Positions 44,405 through 52,882 of a stretch of 64,000 nucleotides of DNA are shown piece after piece. The translations under genes were made by a program, and so were the position numbers. This DNA is from Nonlabens sp. YIK11. GTDB taxonomy: Bacteria > Bacteroidota > Bacteroidia > Flavobacteriales > Flavobacteriaceae. A model generated the notes under the pieces. It saw only the letters and a program-made list of their open reading frames with translations. It did not search any database and was not told where the DNA came from. The DNA lies in contig NZ_LBMJ01000001.1 in assembly GCF_001413925.1 (NCBI RefSeq), positions 2,334,001 to 2,398,000 on the forward strand. Reading direction: 5' to 3'. Position 1 is the stretch's first letter, and each line of letters opens with the position of its first letter.

Positions 44405-45424
44405 GTGCGTCAACCTACTCGTAACCTTAGCGATAAATTTTTTCTGGTACTTAAAGGTATCGCCATGGGAACAGCAAATAAAGTTCCCGGTGTTAGTGGT
44501 GGTATTGTAGCCTATGTCGCCGGTTTTTATGAAGAGTTCATCTATTCGTTTCAGAAACTAAATCTCAAGGCACTAAAGCTTTTGGCTGCTGGTAGGTTGC
44601 GCAGTTTTATGTACTACATCAATGGTAGGTTTCTCGGATTACTGATACTGGGCGAACTCATCAGCTATTTTACCGTTAGTTTAGGCTTTGATGTGCTTAT
44701 ATCTTACTACCCTATTTTGGTCTGGGCAGCATTCTTTGGTATGATTCTAGGTTCCATCTATTATCTCACGCGCAGCTATGAGGACTGGACCAGCAGAAAA
44801 GTCATATTTCTAATGGCCGGTGCGCTAGTTGGAATCGCTACGTCCCTACTCGATCCAGCTACCCAAAACACCAATCTATTATTTGTATTCTTTTGCGGGA
44901 TGGTTAGCATCTCAGGAATGACGCTACCTGGTTTGAGTGGTAGCTATTTGTTGATTCTATTTGGCAATTACGTCTTGTTAATGGTCGATAGTGTGAATGC
45001 CTTTCTAAACGCGGTGGTATTGACCTTGCAAGGAGACGTTAGTTGGTGGTATGATCCCATGCAAACAGAGCTGCTGCTTATACTTACCGTTTTTGTCGCA
45101 GGCTCTTTGGCTGGTTTGATCAGTTTTTCACACTTGTTGGGCTGGACATTCAAACATTATAGAGACGAGACCAATGCCACCATCATAGGTTTCATAACCG
45201 GATCACTGGGCGTGGTCTGGCCGTGGAAACGTGAGATTTTTAAGCTTAGCGAGACAGGAATCGCATTATTGGACAACAACGGCAATAAGATCGTGGAAAA
45301 TTACCAGCGATACTGGCCATCGATTACCAGCGGTCACACGTGGCTTGCCATACTTATGATTGCCGTTGGTTTTGCCATCGTATATTTACTGGATCATTAT
45401 GGAAACAAAGCAAATCCCGCGTAG
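44405..45424 (+). CDS. DUF368 membrane protein (second of a tandem pair)
   Basis: A 339-residue DUF368 protein. GTANKVPGVSGGIVAYVAGFYEE and GMVSISGMTLPGLSGSYLLIL are the two signature halves. It starts with GTG directly after the TAA of the first copy (zero spacing). The two copies share the family blocks but differ clearly elsewhere, so the duplication is old. Co-production suggests a heterodimer or divided task. The 3' end overlaps aroE by 26 bases. Confidence 0.88.
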   Translation: MRQPTRNLSDKFFLVLKGIAMGTANKVPGVSGGIVAYVAGFYEEFIYSFQKLNLKALKLLAAGRLRSFMYYINGRFLGLLILGELISYFTVSLGFDVLISYYPILVWAAFFGMILGSIYYLTRSYEDWTSRKVIFLMAGALVGIATSLLDPATQNTNLLFVFFCGMVSISGMTLPGLSGSYLLILFGNYVLLMVDSVNAFLNAVVLTLQGDVSWWYDPMQTELLLILTVFVAGSLAGLISFSHLLGWTFKHYRDETNATIIGFITGSLGVVWPWKREIFKLSETGIALLDNNGNKIVENYQRYWPSITSGHTWLAILMIAVGFAIVYLLDHYGNKANPA

Positions 45425-46190
45425 CATTTTTGGACTTATAGGCGCACGCCTAGACTACAGTTTTTCGAGAGCCTATTTTGGTGAAAAATTCGAAAAGTTG
45501 AAGTTAAACGATCATGAGTACCGCAATTTTGAATTGAGCAGTGAGGAAGAATTAGTTCGCTTTCGCGAAAGCGTACTCTACGACCAGCAACATCAAACCA
45601 CTAACGGCAAAAACGAGATCTTACGAGGCCTCAATGTTACGATTCCCTATAAACAAAGCATGCTCAAGATCGTGGATCATATTCATGAAGATGCGGCTGC
45701 CATAGGCGCCATAAATACGGTGGTAATTGAGGATAACGTCTGGACCGGCCATAATACAGATGCCTACGGTTTTGGGAAGTCTTTGGAACCTTTTCTTCCC
45801 ATCATAGGAAATGCTTTGATACTGGGTACTGGCGGCGCTTCAAAGGCTATCGCCTATACTCTGGAAGCTTTGCAAATCCCGTATCTAAAAGTAAGTAGGA
45901 ATCCGCAGGATGATTTTACCATAGGCTATGCATCACTCAATAAAGATTTGATGCAACAGGTACGACTCATCGTCAATACCACACCTGTAGGAACACACCC
46001 TAATACTGACCAGTGTCCCGCAATTCCCTATGAGCATCTTACCAGCGATCATATACTTTACGATCTGGTCTACAATCCCAGCTTAACGTTATTTATGAAA
46101 AAGGGACAACAGCATGGCGCCAAAGTCACCAACGGCTATCAAATGCTGGTAAACCAAGCTGAAAAATCTTGGGAACTCTGGAATAAGTGA
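45399..46190 (+). CDS. aroE: Shikimate dehydrogenase
   Basis: Reduces 3-dehydroshikimate in aromatic amino-acid synthesis. A 263-residue protein: IFGLIGARLDYSFSRAYF (substrate Ser), catalytic Lys85 in LNVTIPYKQ, AINTVV, NTDAYGF (Asp), LILGTGGASKAIAYTL (NADP loop) and VNTTPVGTHP. I start at ATG 45399; the longer frame from 45360 lies within DUF368. Between NFEL (44) and LRGLNVTIPYK, members I recall have about 14 residues, while this one has 28, containing RFRES (palindromic repeat) and a Gln/Asn-rich piece. The site is a surface region before the catalytic loop. Confidence 0.95.
   Translation: METKQIPRSIFGLIGARLDYSFSRAYFGEKFEKLKLNDHEYRNFELSSEEELVRFRESVLYDQQHQTTNGKNEILRGLNVTIPYKQSMLKIVDHIHEDAAAIGAINTVVIEDNVWTGHNTDAYGFGKSLEPFLPIIGNALILGTGGASKAIAYTLEALQIPYLKVSRNPQDDFTIGYASLNKDLMQQVRLIVNTTPVGTHPNTDQCPAIPYEHLTSDHILYDLVYNPSLTLFMKKGQQHGAKVTNGYQMLVNQAEKSWELWNK
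45558..45573. repeat. Palindromic repeat, copy 12 (inside aroE)
   Basis: Perfect CGCTTTCGCGAAAGCG, left flank AGTT, right TACT; read as RFRES in an apparently expanded segment. Confidence 0.95.
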
Positions 46191-46252
46191 TCTGTCTATC
46201 ATTGTCACAACCGTAGATTCTAATTATCTTGCCATCTTTTTAAAACCATTAC

Positions 46253-48391
46253 ATGGACACGAACGATAACCTGCCCAAAAACGCAGACGGAAAAACCAAA
46301 AAACCTACTAACGAGCAGTTAGAGGACAACACGCACGAGGAAGCGATCATCAAAGAATCTGAAACTACCAGAACCGAGGAACACATCGAGGTAGAAAAAG
46401 AATCTGATGAAAAAGTGAAAGAAGGAACCAACCGTCAAACTCCAAAAGAAAATGAGGAAGATGACGCCCATGAAGAAGCCATCATTGAAGAAAAGAAAAA
46501 AGTAGAAACCACGGTAGACACTTTTGTCGATGCAGATGACGAAGATGATGAGGATGATGATGACAGCGATGACCCGACATCCCAAAACAAATCTCCAGAT
46601 CAAAAGGATTACAGTGTCATGTCTATTGCGCTTTTAACAAAGGAGTTGCGCAATTTGATGCAGGAGTATCCCATCAATAAGATCAAAGAACCGGTAAAAC
46701 AACTGGAAAAAGCCTTTGAACAAAAGGATAAGGAAATTCAAGCCGAACAGAAGGAAGCTTTTGAAAAAGGCCAACAAGAATTACCTGAAGAAGAGCGCAC
46801 GGCAGACTTTCATTATGACAATAAGGAAAGTAAGGAATTCAAAGACCTTCATGCTCTTTATCGCAAACAACGTGGAGAATTCCAACGTGAGGTAAGAAAA
46901 CAAAAGGAACAAAATCTTGAAAAGAGACGTGCCATCATTGAAGGCATCAAAAACCTTATTGACGAAGAAGAAAACATAGGTACGACTTTCAAGAAATTCA
47001 ACCAGCTACAGGACGAGTGGAAGAATACGGGAAGCATACCGCACGATGCCTATAATATCATTTGGGAAGATTACCGCCTGCATGTCCAGAATTTCTATGA
47101 TTACATCTCCCTAAGTAAGGAACTAAGAGATAAGGATTTTGAACGCAATCTTGAATTTCATAAAAAGATTATCGCTAGAGCCCAAGAGCTCGCTGATGAG
47201 CCAGATGTTCACAAAGCACTACGGGAATTGCAAGAACTACACCGTATGTGGAAGGAAGACACTGGTCCTGTTGCAAAGGAAATGAGAGATCCTATCTGGG
47301 AAGAGTTCAAAGCAGCATCAGATGTGATTCATGATCGCAGACAAGCGTATTATGAAGAACGCGACAAGCAAGCTGCCACCAATCAAACCATTAAGGAGAA
47401 TATCATTGCAGAGCTTCATAAAATAGTTGAGCGCGGCGGCGATAGTCATAAAGCGTGGCAAGACAGTTTACAGGAAGTTAATGCCTTACGTGAGCTTTTT
47501 ACATCCACCGGTGGTGCGCCTAAAAAAGTTAATAATGAGCTTTGGAATCAATTCCGCAATGTGACGCGTGAATTTAACAAGGTGAAAAATGATTATTACA
47601 AAGGCTTGAAAAAAGAGCAACAGGATAATCTTGACAAGAAAATGGAACTGGTCAAGATTGCCGAAGAGCATGCAGAGGCTGGTAATTTTCATGAATCACT
47701 GGATACCATGAAGCGCATTCAAGCAGAATGGAAAACTATTGGCCACGTACCTCGCAAAGACAGTGATAAAATCTGGAAACGATTCCAAAAAGCTTGTAAT
47801 TCGTTTTTTGATCAGAAAAACGCTCAGCGCAAAGCCGAAAGCAAAGAAGAAGTGGCAAATTATGAGGCGAAGTTGAAGGTCTATGATAAGATCAAAGAAC
47901 TTTTGCCACAAGATGATCAGGAAGCCATGAAGGCCCAGGTAGAGGCTTTAATGGAAGAATGGTCTGCCATAGCTAGAGTACCGCATTCTAAGCGCCAATT
48001 GCAAGACAAATTTGAGAAGCTTGTAAAAGCTAAATTCATTGCTGCTGGTATGACCGCCGTGGATGCAGAGATGCTGAAGTACAATAACAAGTTGGACAGC
48101 CTAAAAGAAGGTGATGAACGTGACTTCAAAAACGAACGTTTCTACTTAAGAAAACGTCGAGATGAGATTCAAGATGAAATGCGACAGCTAGAAAATAATC
48201 TGCAATTCATTAATGCCAAAGATGATAAGAATCCATTTCTCGTGCAGCAGCGTAAGAACATTGCCGCACTACAGAAAGAATTGGATGTGATTAAAGAAAA
48301 ACAAAAGCAGTTGAATATTCTACAACGACAGTTAGAACGTGAGAATGAAGATGAAACAGAGGAAGATTCTGGTACTGAAAATGAGGATTAG
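46253..48391 (+). CDS. DUF349 repeat protein
   Basis: A 712-residue cytoplasmic protein. Residues 1-125 are very acidic and disordered (DADDEDDEDDDDSDD). From ~150 to ~590 there are about five helical DUF349 units, each with the theme FxxLQDEWKNTGxIPHDxxxxIWEDYR; seen at KFNQLQDEWKNTGSIPHD, ELHRMWKEDTGPVAKE, LRELFTSTGGAPKK, IQAEWKTIGHVPRKDSDKIW and LMEEWSAIARVPHSK. The last ~100 residues form a coiled coil (EIQDEMRQLENNLQF; LQKELDVIKEKQKQL). The function is unknown; other DUF349 proteins are linked to DNA repair or RNA handling only loosely. It follows aroE by 62 bases. Confidence 0.9.
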   Translation: MDTNDNLPKNADGKTKKPTNEQLEDNTHEEAIIKESETTRTEEHIEVEKESDEKVKEGTNRQTPKENEEDDAHEEAIIEEKKKVETTVDTFVDADDEDDEDDDDSDDPTSQNKSPDQKDYSVMSIALLTKELRNLMQEYPINKIKEPVKQLEKAFEQKDKEIQAEQKEAFEKGQQELPEEERTADFHYDNKESKEFKDLHALYRKQRGEFQREVRKQKEQNLEKRRAIIEGIKNLIDEEENIGTTFKKFNQLQDEWKNTGSIPHDAYNIIWEDYRLHVQNFYDYISLSKELRDKDFERNLEFHKKIIARAQELADEPDVHKALRELQELHRMWKEDTGPVAKEMRDPIWEEFKAASDVIHDRRQAYYEERDKQAATNQTIKENIIAELHKIVERGGDSHKAWQDSLQEVNALRELFTSTGGAPKKVNNELWNQFRNVTREFNKVKNDYYKGLKKEQQDNLDKKMELVKIAEEHAEAGNFHESLDTMKRIQAEWKTIGHVPRKDSDKIWKRFQKACNSFFDQKNAQRKAESKEEVANYEAKLKVYDKIKELLPQDDQEAMKAQVEALMEEWSAIARVPHSKRQLQDKFEKLVKAKFIAAGMTAVDAEMLKYNNKLDSLKEGDERDFKNERFYLRKRRDEIQDEMRQLENNLQFINAKDDKNPFLVQQRKNIAALQKELDVIKEKQKQLNILQRQLERENEDETEEDSGTENED

Positions 48392-48416
48392 ATAACTATA
48401 ATCTTCACAAACCTTG

Positions 48417-48453
48417 AAAGCCCATTCCTCTTATGAAGAATGGGCTTTCGTTT
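48417..48453 (+). terminator. Terminator of the rsh-to-DUF349 gene chain
   Basis: Stem AAAGCCCATTC / GAATGGGCTTT with a 10-base loop, then CGTTT. Confidence 0.85.
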
Positions 48454-48522
48454 GAAAAATCAAATTGGCAAATAACGCTTACAAGAGTCAAACGCCTTAG
48501 GTAACTATTGTATATTTAATCT

Positions 48523-49173
48523 ATGTGGAAATTTTTACAACGTGTTTTAGGAGGCTCATCAATCTACTATGATAAATTGATGAAGTCTCGCGATCCTAAG
48601 GTGACGATTACAGAAGATCAAATCCAAGAGGCAAAAAGGATATTAAAGCCTCTAATCAAAAAATCCTATGGTCTAGTGGAGGCAGATCGTTCGTCTACCA
48701 CGCCACAGTTTTTTGATCTTAAGAAAACAACTATTCCCTATTATAAAACTTTTTTACATCCAGAATATCTTTTGCATGTTTATCTTGACCTAGAACAGGG
48801 TGCAAAGCTCTCTTCTAAGATTCAGTTGGTGATAGAGAATAAGGAAAACCAAAATATACCAAATGAATTTCCCTCTTTACCAACATGGGAATCCTTGATT
48901 CACGTAGACGTTTTGAAGCACAAGGAAATTGTAGCTCTAGAGCCTAACAATCCCTGGACGCTGTATAAAAAAGCCAAAGAGGAGCTGACCGGAAAAGCGA
49001 AAAAGAATCAAGTGGCAGGATATCCTCAATGGATTGTAAACGACCTAAATTTTAGAAAGATAAAAGAGAATAAATTTTTGTTGCAAATGGAATTAGAGAC
49101 CGACAAACAAATTATTTACTTCTTTTTAAATAGAGATTTGCAAACCGTTGAGCACTATGTTCAAACTTTTTAA
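48523..49173 (+). CDS. Hypothetical protein, possibly DUF1963-like
   Basis: A 216-residue cytoplasmic protein that I do not recognise firmly. Seen: a short N-terminal MWKFLQRVLGG, a helical stretch (TITEDQIQEAKRILKPLIKK), acidic and Thr-rich region, and near the end NQVAGYPQWIVNDLNFRKI, which is like the GYPxWxQ turn of DUF1963 proteins, then alternating strands (FLLQMELETDKQIIYFFL). No membrane span or signal. It is followed 17-47 bases later by a CIA30-like gene, perhaps as a two-gene unit. More AT-rich than its neighbours. Confidence 0.6.
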   Translation: MWKFLQRVLGGSSIYYDKLMKSRDPKVTITEDQIQEAKRILKPLIKKSYGLVEADRSSTTPQFFDLKKTTIPYYKTFLHPEYLLHVYLDLEQGAKLSSKIQLVIENKENQNIPNEFPSLPTWESLIHVDVLKHKEIVALEPNNPWTLYKKAKEELTGKAKKNQVAGYPQWIVNDLNFRKIKENKFLLQMELETDKQIIYFFLNRDLQTVEHYVQTF

Positions 49174-49220
49174 TATTTGCAAAATCAACGGTGAATTTTA
49201 ATACAACAGCAATCAAACCA

Positions 49221-49733
49221 ATGAATTATATCAAACCTGAAGTCATCTTATTTGGTGCTCAAAACCAAAATATTACTTGGCATACATTTTCAGATCAAGT
49301 AGTAGGTGGACTCTCTAAAGGTGACATTATCTTTCATGAGGATTATTTGGAATTTAAAGGATCTTTAAAACCCACGTTAGATCGTGGATGGGCTGGATTG
49401 CGCTCAAAAAAAGAAGAGCACGACCTAAGTGACTATAAGTTCATTGAAATCAAAATAAAAACAGATGGTCAACCCTATCACTTTCAGTTAGAGCATAACC
49501 CTGCGTGGCAAGAAGATAAATTGAGTGTTGAAATTGATATTGTTGCCAACCAATGGAAGGTGATGCACCTAGAAATGGCTGATTTCAAAATTTACAATAC
49601 CCATAAAGAATATATAAGCCGTAAACCTAAGTTAGAGCATTACCTGAGCGAGATACAACGGTACAATATTCTAGCAAGTCACAGAAAAACTACCGATTTC
49701 AATTTTCAAATTGAATACATCAGGTTTCATTAA
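49221..49733 (+). CDS. CIA30-domain-like protein
   Basis: A 170-residue protein whose core resembles the CIA30 (complex I intermediate-associated protein 30) beta-sandwich: ITWHTFSDQVVGGLSKGDII is the family entry (W..F.D.VmGG.S.g), followed by LEFKGSLKP, GWAGLRSKK and SDYKFIEIKIKTDGQPYHFQ. Bacterial members are poorly characterised. I start at ATG 49221; GTG 49191 would add ten residues without family support. An AATATTTG element (49172-49179) with TTG at 49148-49150 could be its promoter. It overlaps the convergent nagK stop by 4 bases. Confidence 0.7.
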   Translation: MNYIKPEVILFGAQNQNITWHTFSDQVVGGLSKGDIIFHEDYLEFKGSLKPTLDRGWAGLRSKKEEHDLSDYKFIEIKIKTDGQPYHFQLEHNPAWQEDKLSVEIDIVANQWKVMHLEMADFKIYNTHKEYISRKPKLEHYLSEIQRYNILASHRKTTDFNFQIEYIRFH

Positions 49734-50587
49734 CTGTTAAGTTTGCTGCGATGGTATTCTACAAGACCGTCGATGGGACGTCTCACGATGTTACCTACTT
49801 CATAATCAAACTCTTCAGCTACTTGTTGGATGCGTCCTTTGGCAAAATGGGCTATACTACCCACAAAGTGAACTTGACAGGATTTTATTTCTTCATGAAA
49901 CTGCAATATCATATTCCTTGAAAACTTGCGTAAACCACGTCTCAACAACTTCTTGATGTAACGTTCTTCTAAATGCTGAAAAATAAATTCGGCATGACTG
50001 GCGAGGTAAGCGTTGGGATTAGGCTGTTTGTAGAGGTTGTATTTAATATGATCATCGCTCATGTCGTATTTTTCAGCGAACTGAACTCGTAGATTTTCTG
50101 GCATGTTTTTGAAATAATAATCTCTTATCAATTCTTTTCCATACCAATTACCACTAGCTTCATCCATAAGTGTGTAGCCCAATGAAACCACTCGTTGATG
50201 TAATATCTCACCATCAGAATAACAGCAATTAGAACCCGTACCTAGGATACAGACCACTCCAGGCTCATCTCCTACCGCTGCATAAACAGCTGCCGCTGTA
50301 TCTTCCTTCACCGTAACATCTGCATTAGTGAAATAACTGCACAACAAAGATCTCAGAGCTGTTCTAGGTTTTTCCGTTCCACAGCCTGCACCGTAGAAAA
50401 ATACTTCCGTGACCTCGTCACGGTGATTTACAAGTTCTTCACTTTCTTCAAGACGTTGCTGTAAATCCTCAACAGATAAAATTGCCGGATTCATACCACG
50501 TGTGCGAGCTTTGAATAATTGCTCTCCATCGTCAGATAAAGCAATCCAGTCGCACTTAGTTGATCCACTGTCAGTTAATAAAATCAT
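49730..50587 (-). CDS. nagK: N-acetylglucosamine kinase-like protein (BadF/BadG family)
   Basis: A 285-residue sugar-kinase-fold ATPase. N-terminal phosphate loop ILLTDSGSTKCDWIAL, second Asp/Gly block GVVCILGTGSNCCYSDG, and LGYTLMDEASGNWYGKEL (which matches the GlcNAc kinase form of the family), HFVGSIAHFA near the end. It likely phosphorylates N-acetylglucosamine released from the wall or chitin; that is inferred from the family. I start at ATG 50587, not 50617, since MILLTDSGSTK is the family start. It lies after the gapA terminator, close to glycolytic genes. Confidence 0.86.
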   Translation of the reverse strand: MILLTDSGSTKCDWIALSDDGEQLFKARTRGMNPAILSVEDLQQRLEESEELVNHRDEVTEVFFYGAGCGTEKPRTALRSLLCSYFTNADVTVKEDTAAAVYAAVGDEPGVVCILGTGSNCCYSDGEILHQRVVSLGYTLMDEASGNWYGKELIRDYYFKNMPENLRVQFAEKYDMSDDHIKYNLYKQPNPNAYLASHAEFIFQHLEERYIKKLLRRGLRKFSRNMILQFHEEIKSCQVHFVGSIAHFAKGRIQQVAEEFDYEVGNIVRRPIDGLVEYHRSKLNS

Positions 50588-50615
50588 GGTAATACTTTTA
50601 TTGGTTTTAAGATAC

Positions 50616-50653
50616 AAAAAAGGCTGTTAGATCAAATTCCAACAGCCTTTTTT
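50616..50653 (-). terminator. Terminator of gapA
   Basis: Perfect 13-bp stem AAAAAAGGCTGTT / AACAGCCTTTTTT with a 12-base loop, between the gapA stop and nagK. Confidence 0.9.
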
Positions 50654-50659
50654 AAAAAA

Positions 50660-51664
50660 TTATAAGGAGTGAACCTTTTCTGCTAGGTCAACCAACTTGT
50701 TGGAGTAACCAAATTCGTTATCGTACCAGCTTACTAACTTATAGAAAGAAGGGTTCAATTCGATAGCTGCTCCAGCGTCATAGATACTTGTTCTAGCATC
50801 GCTCACAAAATCTTGAGACACTACAGGCTCATCAGTATAACCTACTACACCTTTCATATCTCCTTTAGATGCTTTTTCAAAAGCAGCGTGGATTTCATCA
50901 AGACTGGTTTCCTTTTCCAGTTTAACTGTTAAGTCCACTACAGATACATCAACGGTAGGAACACGGAATGCCATACCAGTCAATTTACCTTTCAATGAAG
51001 GAATTACTTTAGTTACCGCAACAGCTGCACCGGTGGAAGCTGGAATGATGTTTACTAAGGAACTACGTCCAGATCTAAAGTCTTTCTTGCTAGGTCCATC
51101 CACAGTAGTTTGAGTGGCTGTGGTTGCATGTATCGTAGTCATCAATGCTTCCTTGATTCCAAAATTGTCATTAAGGATTTTTGCCATAGGTGCAAGACAG
51201 TTGGTCGTACAAGAGGCGTTAGAAACAATAGTTTGATCTGCAGTCAATTGATCATCGTTAACACCCATTACAAACATAGGAGCTGTTTTAGATGGTGCAG
51301 AAATCACTACTTTTTTGGCACCAGCATCAATGTGAGCTTGTGCAGTATCAAGATCTGTAAATATTCCTGTACAGTCAGCTACTACATCCACATCTACCTC
51401 ATCCCACTTTAAGTTCTTTGGATCACGCTCTGCAGTTACACGTACATGAACACCATCAATGATAAGATTTCCATCTTTGATCTCGATGGTACCGCCGTAA
51501 CGCCCATGAACAGAATCGTATTCCAATAAATATGCAAGTTGATCAATGTCTACAAGGTCATTAATAGCAACAACCTCAACGTTATCACGTTCTAATGTCG
51601 CTCTAAATACGATACGTCCTATACGGCCGAATCCATTGATTCCTAATCTTAATTTCTTACTCAT
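50660..51664 (-). CDS. gapA: Glyceraldehyde-3-phosphate dehydrogenase, type I
   Basis: The glycolytic GAPDH, 334 residues, normal length. [18 protein letters not shown] begins the NAD domain, and AINDLVD has the Asp that favours NAD. The catalytic Cys is in [17 protein letters not shown]; His in [28 protein letters not shown]. The end is [17 protein letters not shown]. It is separated from pfkA (same strand) by 113 bases with an inverted repeat at 51725-51746. The high sequence regularity fits a highly expressed enzyme. A second long GAPDH exists at 30887-32335. Confidence 0.97.
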   Translation of the reverse strand: MSKKLRLGINGFGRIGRIVFRATLERDNVEVVAINDLVDIDQLAYLLEYDSVHGRYGGTIEIKDGNLIIDGVHVRVTAERDPKNLKWDEVDVDVVADCTGIFTDLDTAQAHIDAGAKKVVISAPSKTAPMFVMGVNDDQLTADQTIVSNASCTTNCLAPMAKILNDNFGIKEALMTTIHATTATQTTVDGPSKKDFRSGRSSLVNIIPASTGAAVAVTKVIPSLKGKLTGMAFRVPTVDVSVVDLTVKLEKETSLDEIHAAFEKASKGDMKGVVGYTDEPVVSQDFVSDARTSIYDAGAAIELNPSFYKLVSWYDNEFGYSNKLVDLAEKVHSL

Positions 51665-51724
51665 TTTTTTGTTCTTTAATTATTAATAGCTACTCAAAGC
51701 AGCTGTTTACTTTATTGACTTTCA

Positions 51725-51746
51725 AACTGAAATAATCATTTCAGTT
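51725..51746. repeat. Inverted repeat between pfkA and gapA
   Basis: AACTGAAAT / ATTTCAGTT, perfect 9 bp with a 4-base loop, no T-run on either side. It could be an operator or an RNA hairpin that separates pfkA and gapA expression. Confidence 0.4.
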
Positions 51747-51777
51747 CTAAAATATATTCTTTATCAACGACTTAATA

Positions 51778-52764
51778 TTATGTCGTCATGATATCACTCA
51801 CTCTAATGAGTTCCTTATCGATATCCGTTTTACCTTTTACAGCCTTTTCTAGCGGGCACAAAACAATTTTAGTATCCTGAATCCCAACCATGTTGTTGAA
51901 ATTGCCATCCATCAAACTTTCAACGGCTTTGACGCCCATACGGCTGGCAAGTACACGATCCCAACAAGAAGGCGAACCACCTCGCTGCATGTGTCCTAAA
52001 ACCGATACACGTACTTCGTATTCTGGAAGATTCTGTTCCACATAGTCCTTTAATGCAAAGACATTCTCTCCAGTCTCCACACCTTCAGCAACCACCACAA
52101 TACTTGATGATTTTCCTGATGCGCGGCTACGTTTCAAGCTTTCTAGCAAACGATCTCTACCCAGATTTTCTTCTGGAATAAGAATTTCTTCTGCTCCTGC
52201 TCCAACACCAGCATTTAGCGCAATGTTTCCTACATCGCGACCCATAACTTCTACAAAAAAGAGACGGTTATGGGAACTTGCCGTGTCTCGTATCTTATCG
52301 ATCGCATCTACCACGGTATTTAAAGCGGTGTCATAACCCAAGGTTGATGATGTACCATAAATGTCATTGTCAATCGTTCCTGGAATACCCATCACAGGGA
52401 AATCATTTTCCTCAGAAAAAATCATGGCTCCCGTAAAGCTACCGTCACCACCTATGACTACCAGTGCATCAAGACCTTGTTTTTTCGCTTTCGCGAAAGC
52501 GATATCACGACCTTCTCTAGTCCTAAACTCTTTAGATCGTGCACTTTTTAAGATCGTACCACCTTTATTAATGATATTATTCACGCTACGCGCATCCATA
52601 GGTTTGAAGTCTCCTTCAATAAGACCTTGATAACCGCGATATATTCCTATACATTCCAGTTTGTGAAAAGCACAGGTACGAACGACGGAGCGAATGGCCG
52701 CATTCATCCCAGGTGAGTCTCCACCCGAAGTCATCACTCCTATCTTACGAATGTTTTTTGTCAT
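51778..52764 (-). CDS. pfkA: 6-phosphofructokinase
   Basis: ATP-dependent phosphofructokinase, 328 residues. Motifs: IGVMTSGGDSPGMNAAIRSV (ATP), VVIGGDGSFTGA, PGTIDNDIYGT with the catalytic Asp, VEVMGRDVGNIAL and VLGHMQRGGSPSCWDR (fructose-6-phosphate). The Gly after ATP motif 2 (GGDGS) favours ATP over pyrophosphate. A palindromic repeat reads AFAKA in a surface helix (GRDIAFAKAKKQG). It precedes gapA on the same strand and is divergent from the symporter gene. Confidence 0.97.
   Translation of the reverse strand: MTKNIRKIGVMTSGGDSPGMNAAIRSVVRTCAFHKLECIGIYRGYQGLIEGDFKPMDARSVNNIINKGGTILKSARSKEFRTREGRDIAFAKAKKQGLDALVVIGGDGSFTGAMIFSEENDFPVMGIPGTIDNDIYGTSSTLGYDTALNTVVDAIDKIRDTASSHNRLFFVEVMGRDVGNIALNAGVGAGAEEILIPEENLGRDRLLESLKRSRASGKSSSIVVVAEGVETGENVFALKDYVEQNLPEYEVRVSVLGHMQRGGSPSCWDRVLASRMGVKAVESLMDGNFNNMVGIQDTKIVLCPLEKAVKGKTDIDKELIRVSDIMTT
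52486..52501. repeat. Palindromic repeat, copy 13 (inside pfkA)
   Basis: Perfect CGCTTTCGCGAAAGCG on the minus strand as AFAKA in a surface helix just before LDALVVIGGDG; no length change to the protein. Confidence 0.95.
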
Positions 52765-52882
52765 GTAGTTTTTGATAAAATCCTAGCTAATCTATTAAAT
52801 CTTTGAGTTAATGGCTACCTAAATCTTTTATATTTAGCCTTTCGTAACAACTAAAACGTTATCGTTAATAACTTTTCATTAT

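Noticed and set aside
49191..49220. GTG start ten residues upstream for the CIA30-like gene
   Set aside because: The added residues have no family support and the start lies close behind a promoter-like element; ATG 49221 is preferred.
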